From Branchiostoma floridae (Eukaryota > Chordata > Leptocardii > Amphioxiformes > Branchiostomatidae), in assembly GCF_000003815.2 (NCBI RefSeq), contig NC_049994.1, positions 14,847,140-14,911,139 of the forward strand: DNA of 64,000 bases, given 5' to 3'. Below are positions 11,598 through 22,869 of this stretch, piece after piece; the first letter of the stretch is position 1; every line of letters begins with the position of its first letter. The position numbers and the translations under genes were made by a program. The notes beneath the pieces are model-generated. The model had not been told where the DNA came from, did not search any database, and was given only the letters and a program-made list of their open reading frames with translations.

Positions 11598-11605
11598 CGA
11601 CAAAT

Positions 11606-14600
11606 GATGAAAATGTAATTGTGTTACTTTGCTTTGTAATATACGTACAAACTGTGGTAATTGAAAATCCGATTTGAGCTTTCATGAATGAACAAAGGCC
11701 CAGACAAACAAACTGTAAAGTTACAAGCACATTTTGTGAAATAATGTTTTTACGATAGAATAATGTCAGCTTATAGAAATGTACCGAAATGTACTGTTCA
11801 TTTGTCGTGCTTCAAGTGTTCCCAGAATTAATCAAAAGAGCCTTTGGAATTCGGTCATTGTCATCTCAGCATGCTTAGATGTGCAAATAAATTTCCAAAA
11901 CCGACCTGTGTACCAGATACAGCCCACTGACTTTGTACTAGATCTTGTATATATTACAAATCAGTTACTCATGATGAGCATTATTAATCAAAATGCCACT
12001 CTGCTTCCACGCAAATGTTAATTACTGCTAACTACCTATGCCTTGTTTGCTTTAAGTCATTATATGTGAAAGTCTTTGTTATTAATATCTACATGTTTTC
12101 GATTAGACCACACTAGATTTCAAGATTTTTATGACATCCGACCTGGTCAATCAGAATTTTACACTCGAGCTTGCCAGAGGATTTGCTCCCCAGGCTATCA
12201 TAGAGAGAACTTTATTGCTCGACAATTGCACATGATACAATGTACGTATGGCAACAACTATTACACAAAGTACAAAATAGAGGTATAGAATAAAGCTTAA
12301 CAACCTAAGGAACATAACAAGATGGGCTAACACAATTCTTTGATATAGTATTACAATGGAGTAGTATTATATAAGGGGCAAGCGACATGGTAGCTCCATA
12401 GCTCCCTCTTCAAGCAAGAATTGCAATAAACATTATTGAGATGGTGACGATTGTCTCTTACTGGAGTCTTACTGAAGGTGAACACAACACAAGTCTGGGA
12501 AAGACTGGATTGGATGTTATGTTCCTGTGGTTTAGCAGCATTTTTTGCTGGATTTTTTTTTTGCCCTCGCGCATTATGTTTGGGGTCTCCAGAGGCTGTC
12601 ATCCACTGTAGGTGTGGTCTCATGGTGTCTTATAAGCCCATTGTTGCAAGGCATACGACTAAAATTAATGTGGTAAGGAATTTACCGAGCAATCTCGTTA
12701 CCCCTGCTTCTCCTATTGCGTCAGTGAAGTCAAGCTTGTCTATGCTTGATGTTTCTGACTTAGGGAGAAGAGATGCTGCTACAGTTATCGTTATGGGCCG
12801 CTCTTCATCTTCATGATGGTAACATCAGGCCCTACGAACCTGATTTAGAAAAAAACTTAAAATGTTCATTGATTCATTCAACAATGGCTGATAACATCTA
12901 GGTACCATACATGACACTGCGAGTAATCGGCCACTAGCAAAATGGTAATCAGGACGATGCCCCGTCAAATTCCCACAAAAAGATTCAAATAAACAAGTCC
13001 AAGAAGATTTCTTAAGACACAAACCTCCATGAAGTATTTATGGACTTAATGGTGTAAACTGGGCTATTTTGGTGCCCTCTTGTGTTTCCTAGGAGTACCA
13101 ATTTCATTAAAACCTTACTGTGTCCAGATAGTAGCCATACATACATGTATATAACACTAGTTAGCAACCAAGGCTGGAGCCTAGCCTCTGACAATTGGCC
13201 GCAACTTGTATAACACGTATTACAGTTGATCTAAAACAACCCAGAGACTAGCCTAACCTCTGCTTGGAGAGGGAAAGGCATGGGTTATCTGGCCAATAGA
13301 CACTGTCAGGTATTTCGCCGTAGGCTATCGTTTCGCGTACAGGCTGCAAAGTTGAGTCACATTCTGTCTATACTCAGCACAGATATTTGCACGTTAACCT
13401 AACAGTTTCTCCTGCAGATCTGTTCTGTCTCAAGCAGCCAACAAACGTGTTACAATTTAGCAACGGGCAATCAAGCAAGGTAAGTTGGGCACTCTACCAG
13501 ACTAAGTACGCTGGCTATAAGGAGAATAATTTGCAACTGCTAGGGTAGTTTGGCTAAGGAAGGGTTTGATCGGCCAGGAGGGGAAATGTCCCGCGGACTG
13601 ACTCTCCTTGCCAAATATTCCCCTTTTGCCGAATTCTACGACCCATACGCCTTTATGAAGGCCTGGTGAAGGCTAATGGTCTGTTCTTTGCTTGTCTGTT
13701 CGCCGATCACTCTGGAGAAAACTTTGTATGATTGTGAAAGGGGGAGGGTTACACTGCGTGTATTGAAGGTAATTGGAACGTGAAAAATGCTTTCAAATAG
13801 TGATCATTCTGTTAAAAATGATCAGCTCATCAGGCTGGTTACTGGCGATCGTAAAATGGTAAAAACACCACAGGGCCAAATCAAGCCAAAGCCAATCGTA
13901 AGCTATATAATTGAATCAGTGACCTGTCAGTCTGGGTCTAAACGTATGATTTATGGCCCTTTAGACTCTTATACTGTTGTCAAGCCTGCTGAAAACTCGC
14001 AAAGTTTGTTCTTGGAACGGTTTTGTGATGAAGTCAAAGCTCACGAACAGGACGATTGAAGTAGATTTTATTTTGTGATGTTTATCTTTGTAATTATATC
14101 GCAGATATTTGAAGCGGCTTGGTCTGACAATACTGGCCATTGTGTGTGTCATTGTGCACGTGTAACCTTCCTGACCCTTGCGACAGTCTGTTTAAGGTGC
14201 CGCCCAGTTGACTTTTGCCTCTATGAGAATGAGTCATCATGGCTTTTGAACTTTTCTGTACCTTCTACTCTGTCTGACTTTCTGGAAAAATCGTGAGATC
14301 TTTTCAAGAATCTTCAGACTTAAAGTTCTAGAGATTCTAATGAAAAATCTCAAGATCTACCACGAAATCCCAAGATTTTTTTAACAAATCTCAACATTTT
14401 TCGATTTTCATTGAGGGGTGAATACGTCCGCTGGGGGTCAATATGATCCGTTAAGTACGAGAGACGATTTTCACCATTTTTATCAGCCATGTAATTAAGT
14501 TTAAGCTGTAAGAGGCTGCAAGCAGTTGTCCAAAGTCCTCTGCTCAGTCCAATAACAATCTGCTCGCTGTTTACGTACAGTATTTCAAGCTTCCGGATTA

Positions 14601-14780
14601 TACACCGGACCTTGATCTAAATGTCATAATTTTCTTTTTAAATATAATGTTTTAGTACAAAAAGTAAGATAATGATACTTTTACAAGGCTTAATGTCTTA
14701 CATAAAATTATAAATTTACATAAAATGATGATTGCCCAAGTTCCGGACAAAATTGACAAACTCTCTGATCAAAAGATGTA
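11606..14780. other. Intergenic DNA between second and third sulfotransferases
   Basis: Up to about 13,260 this is array-duplicated intergenic DNA. Inside it, about 12,197-12,350 ('aactttattgctcgacaattgc' onward) interrupts the duplicated sequence and looks like an antisense retroposon tail. From about 13,270 to 14,620 the sequence differs from the other units, then rejoins them near 14,630. The unit-specific part contains a 90-codon frame described separately and AT-rich 'aaatctcaagat' tracts. Confidence 0.55.
13787..14059 (+). CDS. Unrecognised 90-codon ORF in unit-specific DNA
   Basis: The ATG-started frame reads MLSNSDHSVKNDQLIRLVTG and ends ERFCDEVKAHEQDD. It is hydrophilic, has no signal peptide or membrane segment, and matches no family I recognise. 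It sits in about 1.35 kb present in only one unit of the array, so it may be part of an inserted element or an ancient fragment, or it may be chance. No splice or promoter evidence was found. Confidence 0.15.
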   Translation: MLSNSDHSVKNDQLIRLVTGDRKMVKTPQGQIKPKPIVSYIIESVTCQSGSKRMIYGPLDSYTVVKPAENSQSLFLERFCDEVKAHEQDD

Positions 14781-14817
14781 TTGGATATTACAGATGACTA
14801 CGAAAAAAGTTGTGAAG

Positions 14818-17644
14818 ATGGACCAATGGTTTGAATACAAAGGAACACTCTTTGACCCAGAATTTGTCACAAAAGATTCGCTCGACGTCCTACCTGAATA
14901 CGTCATACGTGATGATGACGTCATCATTGTGACGTATCCAAAAGCAGGTAAGTAACATACAAATTCCGAGTTACCGAGTTAAATAAGCAAAGGTGCCAGG
15001 ACAACGTTTATGTGTCTGCAAGAACTATGATGAAACTTGTAAACTGCAATTTACAGTGCAAAAATTGAAAGAATTTCCGACTGTCCAAAAGAATGAAATG
15101 GGCAAATTTTGGGTAATGTATCAAATGTGCACTCTCAAACATTTAAAAAAGAAAGTGCTTGACAACATGTCCAGAGACATTAACCATAATTCATCTGCAT
15201 GCGCAGTTGGAATCACGATCATGCTTATGGTGATACCATTGAATAAACCTCTCTAGGAACGAACTGGATCATAGAAATCGTGAACAAGTTGATGAGGGCT
15301 GCAGGGAAGACAGATGTTCAGGCAGAAGACATACCGTGGTGCATTGCAGCAACTTTGCCGGGGTTTGGACAGCCAGGTCACGTGATCATGGAGGACCAAC
15401 CATCACCGAGGATCATCCACACGCACCTTCCGTGGCATCTGGCACCCAAAATGATCACTAGTCCAAAAGGAAAGGTATTCCAAGCTGTCCTTCCTGACTC
15501 CTTTCAGCTATAGTTTTGTTGAAAAGCATCAGCAAAATGAAGGAAGAAAGTAGCAATCCTCATGATGTCATGCAAGATTTTCTATTCAAATTCGACTTGA
15601 ATTATATTAGAACGTCGTTGTTTGTGTTTTGTAAAGTTCAAAGCCATAATATTGATGAGGAACCCAAAAGACACCGTGGTGTCCTGGCACCACTTTAATC
15701 GCAAGTTGGAAACTTCGATCGACGCAGAACACGTCACACCCTGGGACGAGTTTGTACATCGTTTTTTGGATGGAAAAGGTGAGAATCCATGATCTAAAAT
15801 TATCCCTAATATTTCAATCCAAATACTGTAATGCCCGGATTTTGTTTCTGTTGTTTCTGTTCTTTGTTTTTTGTCTATGGTTTCTACGTGGGGGCACTGA
15901 TGGAAATCTATCTTTTCTAGTCACAAATCAATCTTTTATGTATTTACCAATGTTTGCATTATGAAAGCTAACGAATCTAATGATAAAGTAAAATCTACTT
16001 CTGCTACCTAGTGTTTAGAAATCATGTTTTTTAATATCTAGTACTGCTTGGTGATTTCTACGACCACGCCCTCGGCTGGTGGCAGATGCGAGACGACCCC
16101 CACTTCCTGTTTCTGAAGTATGAAGACATGAACAAGGTCAGTTTGCTAGGGTAAAACGTAATAACGTTTAACCATATTTTTTGGCAATTTCTTCAAGTTT
16201 CTTTTTTGTCGATCTAATGTACTAATGTCAGCTTTGCATTCAATTATAAAGTTTTCAACACAATGTGCTTCATGTCAAGATGGTGTCAAAGATGAGTATC
16301 ATTTTTATGACATATCCCGCCTATACCCAGTTGCATTGATTGCTTTGTCCTTAATGCCATACATTGTATGTGTATAACTGCCTAGAACTAAAGTTCATCC
16401 GTATATTTAATTCGTACCTAGATTCTCTAGAAGGTACAAATAATTGAAAATAGCACGAACATTCGCACCGACTTCGTATAATGCAGTGTAGACCGATCGT
16501 GCTGACATCACTAGATTTACCTTACACTTCGCCTGCGTCACCTCTAATACATTTTGTAGGACCTATCTGGTGCTGTAAGGAAGATAAAGGATTTCTTGGA
16601 CATCAGTTTGGATGACGTCACTACCGCAAGCATCGTTGAGTCTTGCACCTTTGCCAATCTGACGTCTGCTTGGGCCGATTCTGGAAACCAAACCAAAACT
16701 CTCCTCGCCAGGAAAGGTGAAGTACTAAGGGATTCAAATCGTTACACTGGAGAATTTTTTTACACAACCAGTTAGTGCTCACTTTGTTTATGTTTCAAAG
16801 TCTCTCAGACACCGTCTTCAGAGCTTCTAACTGGAGTTTTGCTTCTCGCCGCTATATGTAGGCGATGTAGGGGGCGCTTTTGCGGCGAGAACACAATCCC
16901 AATCGTGGCTAAGTTTGTATCCTACCAAGTCACGGTTCATCACTTGACTTTCTTTTTAATAAAATTGGGATTTCTATTTTGTATTGTACACACGAAGATA
17001 GCAGTACAAATCAGAATAACAGCTGGAGACGAACCTCTGCTTGGAGAATAGCGTTCTATAGTTATTTTGCGGACAGACATCACTTTGACAAACAAACAGC
17101 AGTAACTACAATAATCAATACCTCGCAAACGTTACGGCAGTCTTTCTGTTACCTTTAATAGTCATTTTCCCGAATCCATGAACGAGGTATTTCCTTCTTG
17201 TGTGGCGTAACTGGTAGAGTGTTGGGCTTGGAGCCTAGAGGTCCCAAGTTCGATACACACCGTGCCCGCGCCGTTGTGCCCTTGGGAAAGGCACTTTACA
17301 CGACCTTCGTCACTTCACCCAGGTGTAAACATAATGAGTCCCTGGTTTCGATGGGAAGGTAAATGGCTACTTTTATCTTTTTTTTGTACTTTTTATGTGA
17401 CTCTGTTAAAATTAGTTACCAAACTTGAGGGCAGTGCCACATTGCCCTCGTCTTTTTGAAAGCAAATAGAAAAATAATGTTTCCTTTGCATTGGACTTCA
17501 ATGACAACACAACTGTTTTTTTTTTAAATTCCAGGTGCTATCGGTGACTGGAAGAACAGTTTCTCTGAATCTCAGAATAAGGCGTTCGATGCCAAGTACA
17601 GGGAGAGACTGGAGGGAACCGGTCTGCAGTTTGACTTTGAGTAA
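14818..17644 (+). CDS. Cytosolic sulfotransferase (SULT family), six exons, 283 aa
   Basis: Exons are 14818-14947, 15257-15474, 15637-15778, 16042-16136, 16560-16716 and 17535-17644. They join in phase and end TAA. The motifs are complete: TYPKAGTNW for the 5'-phosphosulfate, IIHTHLP with the catalytic His, MRNPKDTVVSWHHF for the 3'-phosphate, FLFLKYEDM, and RKGAIGDWKNSF. An in-frame ATG at 14725 would add 31 residues (MMIAQVPDKIDKL...), but the equivalent region of the second gene has a stop and a conserved CAG lies 24 nt before MDQW, so MDQW is preferred. Compared with the neighbours, the variable stretch after the active-site Pro loop reads KLETSIDAEHVTPWDEF. Intron 5 carries a tRNA-derived SINE. 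The 3' UTR is almost identical to that of the fourth gene. Confidence 0.94.
17197..17479 (+). mobile_element. tRNA-derived SINE with 7-bp target duplication
   Basis: The insertion lies in intron 5 of the third sulfotransferase. The 5' end resembles a tRNA: A box TGGCGTAACTGG at 17203-17214 and B box GTTCGATAC near 17,251-17,259, with an anticodon-like stem whose loop would place TGG (Pro-like). TTTCCTT flanks it at 17190-17196 and 17480-17486. The fourth gene's intron 5 has the site once ('gatatttcctttgcattg'). The body runs through 'tgcccttgggaaaggcactt', also typical of tRNA-SINE bodies. Confidence 0.8.
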
Positions 17645-17954
17645 ACAACTATACAAGGGATTGGGACGATTCACAGTGATGATGACAGTTTTACTGTGTA
17701 ACGTTTCATATTTCGCTTTTGACAAATGATAAAATTGTAATTGTGTTGCTTTGCTTTGTAGTATACGTATCAACTGTTGCAATTGAAAATCGGCCTGCGA
17801 GCCGATTTGAGCTTTCATGAATTACATGAATTACATGAAAAGGTTCACACGAAGAAAAAACTGTTAGTTACAAGCACATTTTGTGAAATAATGTTTTTAC
17901 AATCAAATAATGTCAGCTTATAGAAATGTACCAAAATGTACTGTTCATTTGTCG

Positions 17955-19294
17955 GGGTCTCACTAAATACCGAAAACAACCGAAAACAACCGAAAACAAC
18001 CGAAAACAACCAAAAACTACCGAAAACTACCGAAAACAACCGAAAACAACTTTCACTAAATACCGAAAACAACCGAAAACAACTTTCACTAATTACCGAA
18101 AACAACCGAAAACAACCATAGACAGACAATAATTTCAATGGGCTATTATTTAATGATTTTGACTTTATTTTGGACAGGAGCTAGGCTAGGATGGATTCAT
18201 TTGCTTGACGACCCATTACAATATTAGTGATGATAAAGTCAGCGATCTCCTTTGCCTGTTCGAATATATTAATGTTCTAAATCAGATTCACGGATCCTGT
18301 CACGGGGATTGCTTGGTCAACTCGCAAACTCATCAATGGATATCTATACTGATGATGATGATGGCTGTTTCTTCGTATCCGAAGATCAATGGTAGGCAGA
18401 CAGGTTGATTAGACGACCAATCTGCCTGGCTTGCACGTGACTTTTTAAGGTGAAGGAGGGTTGTGCACTTCCTTCTCCACCCTCTCGTCTACTGGCGCAC
18501 TAAGTCCTACAGGGACAGAACTGTTTTGCCACGTAAGACGGCCCCAGCAGATGCAGGTTTATATCTATACTACTTGGCATTTATTGTGTAACACCAAGCA
18601 GAGGTAACGGTAAGGACGGAGTGTAGTATTGGCCACAAGAAGTAATCGCAGTTACTGCTATGCCCCGACGAAACCTCTGCTTGGAATATAAATTTGATTA
18701 TAATTACTGCTGGCAAATTTGACTGCCTGTTTAGCTAATGTGTACATATTTTTTTCTAGTAACCAAAATAATGTAGTATATTTCTTGCACAATTATAACA
18801 CATTGCCCACAACAAATCGGTTTAAATGAAAAAAAAAACGAGAACGTGTATTACTTATTCTGAATTAAACTTACTGATCAAAATAAGGATTCTGCTCTAC
18901 ACCATAAAACAGCGTGTGATCGATGGAAAGGTGTTTTCACCGGCTACATCCTCTTTGCTGGAATAATCCTTTCTTCAGAATCTCCCTTGGCCGTGGAGAA
19001 AATTATTCAAGGGATAGTAACCAGTAGATGAAAATAAGATAGAAATAAGCAGTTGTTTTCGCGTTGTTTTCCGACCATTTTCGAGTTCTGATCGGTTGTT
19101 CTTGCTTGTTTTGACATGTTTTTGGAGGTTTCGAGTTGTTTTCGGTATTTTTCGACTTGTTTTTGGTTGTTTTCAGTAGATTTCAGGTTGTTTTCGGTAG
19201 ATTTCAAGTTGTTTTCGGTTGTTTTCGGTAGATTTCAAGTTGTTTTCGGTTGTTTTCGGTTGTTTTCGGTTGTTTTCGGTATTTAGTGAGACCG
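17955..19294. mobile_element. 1.34-kb foldback-like DNA transposon with minisatellite termini and 8-bp target duplication
   Basis: ATTTGTCG occurs at 17947-17954 and 19295-19302; the downstream region of the second gene has the uninterrupted site ('tcatttgtcgtgcttcaag', near 11,800). The element starts GGGTCTCACTAAATACCG and ends in the reverse complement, CGGTATTTAGTGAGACC(G). Each end then continues as an array of ~10-bp units, CGAAAACAAC on the left (to about 18,115) and GTTGTTTTCG on the right (from about 19,050), so the inverted ends are themselves minisatellites. The interior (18,130-19,000) has no recognisable transposase. The 8-bp duplication fits hAT or P-like elements; the family is otherwise unassigned. 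Confidence 0.85.
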
Positions 19295-19859
19295 ATTTGT
19301 CGTGCTTCAAGTGTTCCCCGACTTCATCAAAAGAGCCTTTGAAATTCGGTCATTATCATCTATATATAAAGCATGCCTAGATGTGCAAATAAATTTCCAA
19401 AACCGACCTGTACCAGATACAGCCCACTGACTTTGTACTAGATCTTTTATATATCAAAAATCAGTTACTCATGTTGAGCATTATTAATCAAAATGCCACT
19501 CTGCTTCCACAGAAATGTTAATTACTGCTAACTACCTATGCCTTGTTTGCTTTAAGTCATTATGGCTATGTAAAAGTCTTCATTAATATCTACATTTTTT
19601 TCGATTAGGCCACACTAACTTTCAAGATTTTTATGACATCCGATCTGGTCGATTAGAATTTTATACTTGCCTGAGGATCTGCTCTCCGGGGTAAGGGGAT
19701 GGGACCATAGCTCCCTTGTTTCCATCAAGAATGGCAATAAAGCATTATTGAAATGACGACGATTGTCTCGAATAGCCTTACTGGAGGTGAACACAACACA
19801 AACCAAGCCTGGGAAAGACAGGATTGAATGTTTAGTTCCTGTGGTTTAGCATCATTTTT

Positions 19860-19901
19860 ACCTCCATGACATTTCATGGAGGTTATATTTTACCCCGCGT
19901 T

Positions 19902-19945
<44 letters not shown>

Positions 19946-20933
19946 CAAAATAACTCAAGAACGGCTGGGTGGATTGGTTTCATACTTGGTGTGTTGGTAG
20001 TGTGTGATGAAAGCTGGAAATGATTAGATTTTGGGCCCCCTAGCGGCTTCCCTTGGTACTGCAGCGCAACTTCCTGTTTTGCTATCTCGGTGTTCTGAAC
20101 AAGCTATGGCCAGGATTTTTAAGTATTAGATAGCTCTTGTGCTCAGGAAGAACTGACATAAGTTTGGGCCCCCTAGCGTCTAATTTTGGGATAGCAGGGG
20201 CATTTTTGTCAAAAACTTCTGAAGACGATAACTCAAGAAGGGAACAACGAATTTTCATGACTTTTAGTATGTAGGTACCTTAGACAATGTTGTACAAGAT
20301 AAGATACTAATTATGCAAAATTGGAGTACATTTGCATAATTAATGAGAATATTATATCATAGCAGTTTTTTCAATGTATCTCTTGTTGCAGACATGCTAT
20401 GGTCTTGACATTTAGGTGGTAGATAGCTTTCAGTGCCATGACAAAGTGGAGCAAGTTTCAGCCCTCTAACATTTAATTGTGGAACTGCAGGGGCGTTTTT
20501 GTCAAGACACTCCAAAGAGGATAACTGCAGAAAGGAACAACGGAATGCCTCCATTTTAGGCATGCAGGTATCTTAGGCAAAGATTTTCATAATGATATAC
20601 ATGTTATGCAAATGAGGGCTTAATTTGCATTATTAATGAGGGAATTGTATAATTCCATTGTTTTTAATAACTGGACTTCAATAAATGTAACACATGTTAA
20701 TTATGATAGGTGGAATGTAAGCAGATACCAAATATGGTAATGAGGAACTTATTTGCATAATCTATTGAAAAATCGCAAAACCGCTTTATGATTGATAATG
20801 GGAATGCTATAATGTGTACGTTATTCAATAATGAACAACACCATGCATAAATTATGTTAATGTGTTAGTCAATTGCATGAAATTTACGAAAGCTCTCAAT
20901 TTTCATGGAGGTATGAGGTCGCCGAACTCTAGT
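19860..20933 (+). mobile_element. Unclassified ~1.07-kb repeat (copy B)
   Basis: The borders follow from paralogous intergenic sequence: near 12,535 the site reads 'gcagcattttttgctgg', whereas here 'gcatcattttt' is followed by 'acctccatgac' and the sequence resumes at 'ttgctgg' after 'gaactctag'. The element has 'cctccatga' / 'tcatggagg' motifs at both ends, a GT microsatellite near its left end, and A/T-rich 'atgcaaat' blocks. No ORF of a transposase or reverse transcriptase is seen. The CTAG-T right border recalls Helitron ends, but the left border does not fit, so no family is assigned. Confidence 0.7.
19902..19943 (+). repeat. (GT)n microsatellite
   Basis: An almost pure GT dinucleotide tract with two T interruptions lies within the left end of the ~1.07-kb repeat. 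Confidence 0.9.
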
Positions 20934-22840
20934 TGCTGGATTTTTTCACCCTCACCCAATAGTTTATTGAAGTATTATTGAAATGGTGACGATTGTCTCT
21001 TATACTCTTACTGTAGATAAACACAACACAAGCCAAGCCTGGGAAAGACTGGACTACAGCCTTTTCTGTTACATTTTTCTCGCCCTCGCGCACTATGTTT
21101 GGGTTTCCAGCTGCAGAGGATGCCATCCATAAGATTAAGTGTGGCTTGATGGTGTCTTATAAGTTCATTGTTGTAAGGCATGCTATCAAAATTGAAATAC
21201 TCATTGATTCATTCAACAATGGCTGATAACACCTAGGTACCATACATGACACTGTGAGTAATCAGCCACTACCAAAATCGTAATCCAGACGATGTCCCAT
21301 CAAATGCACACAAAAAGATTCAAATAAACACACCCAACAATTTTTAAGACACAAACCTCCATGAAGTATTTATGGAGTTAACGGTGTAAGCTGAGGTATA
21401 TTGGTGCCCTCTTGGGTTTCCTAGGAATAGCAATTTCCTTAAAACCTTACTGTGTCTATTTATATCCAGATAGTAGTCATACTTACATGTATATAACACT
21501 AGGTAGCAGCCAACGCAAGCCTCTGAAAATTGGCCCCAACTTGTATAACACACGTATTGCGCAATAAACAGCTGATCTAAAACAACCCAGAACCTAACGT
21601 CTGCTTGGAGAGGCAAAGGCCAGCTTTGGACTGTACCACATCTTCGAGAAGGGGTGTCGATTCATAATTATCCAAAACTTGAAAAAATGCTATGGCGCCC
21701 AAAATTGCTAACCTCCATCAATGAAAAATAACGACTACATATGACATAGAGTAATATTGTCTCCATTACGTACACTACTCACAAGTTGTCACATTTGTGA
21801 GGTCATCCAAGGACAGCCGATTTGAACTTTTGTACTTTGTACCCCACGACTTTTCGACTTGTTCTGCCCCTCCCCCCTTATGTACCAACATTTGCTGTTT
21901 GCTTGCAAAAAACGGTAAGCAGCAGTTTATAATTGATTTTTCGTATTCAAATCATTACAGTATTTAAGATTTCAAGATTGTACTTTCGCATGCCCTCTCC
22001 CCATGTAACTAGTAATTTGATGTAATATGCATATGCCTGTGCCTAATCTCCAGGCAGATCTACCGGTGGCATAAGGACTTTAGATGGCCAAGGAGTGTTT
22101 TGAGCCCCGATGGCTTAGAACACTCCTTAGCCAGCTAAACTCCTTATGCCACCTGTGCCATCCTGCTGTATCATTGTTAGGTCGATCGAACTGTCCTTTG
22201 GAGTGACCCATGCACCAGCGCTTGCATGCGTACCTGCTGACGATATGTCTGTAATTTTATATCTACAAGACATAGTTTAGTTTTCAGACCATTTAAAGAA
22301 AATATTTTGCAATGTTAAGTCTGTTTGTAAATGTAACAAAAGTTCTGTATAAATAAACTCTATGGAAATATTCGGCCAAGTGACTTTCTGTACACATACT
22401 TGTACTTTCCAATACATAGATAATGCATCTATAGAATAGTTACTTCGATTAATTCAAAATGCATCATATCCTTTTCAATATAAAGTTTTAGTGCAAAATT
22501 TAAAATATCAATAAGTGTACTGGGTGCAACGCATAGCGTCATAACTAATATATATACCGTACAAAATGTGTGATGAGTATGTGTTTTGGGTGAAATTTCT
22601 AACGTTTGGGCTTTATTTTATGAATTGTCCTAAATATACATTACAGTCGTCACACAACATCATGCATTTGGTATTTGGATCCACTGAATGAAATCCTGGT
22701 AAAAAAGATATACTTCCATCTAGTAGATTACGCATATTAAAACATTCAGGACATATGATATTGATATTTCAAAATGGTGTTCCACAAAGTTCCGGACAAA
22801 ATGGACAAACCCTTTGGTCAACAGATATATCAAATCTTAT
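20934..22840. other. Intergenic DNA before the fourth sulfotransferase
   Basis: This is array-duplicated intergenic DNA matching about 1,930-4,490, with no gene. The only distinct structure is the hairpin at 22065-22153, listed separately. Confidence 0.6.
22065..22153. repeat. 89-bp inverted repeat
   Basis: GGTGGCATAAGGA at the left end is matched by TCCTTATGCCACC at the right end. An inner pair, AAGGAGTGTTTTGAGCC and GGCTTAGAACACTCCTT, continues the stem. The related intergenic copy near 3,440 lacks it, so it is probably a tiny foldback insertion. Confidence 0.65.
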
Positions 22841-22869
22841 CACAGATCACCACTAAAAAGGCTGTGAAG

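Noticed and set aside
17203-17270. tRNA-like sequence with A and B boxes
   Set aside because: It is the head of a SINE with target duplications and does not form a clean tRNA acceptor stem, so it is not called a tRNA gene.
17936-18138. Repetitive peptides (TENNRKQPK and similar) in several frames
   Set aside because: They are translations of the 10-bp minisatellite in the transposon end.
19860-20933. Helitron identity for the ~1-kb repeat based on its CTAG end followed by T
   Set aside because: The other border does not start with TC after A, and no convincing 3' hairpin is seen.
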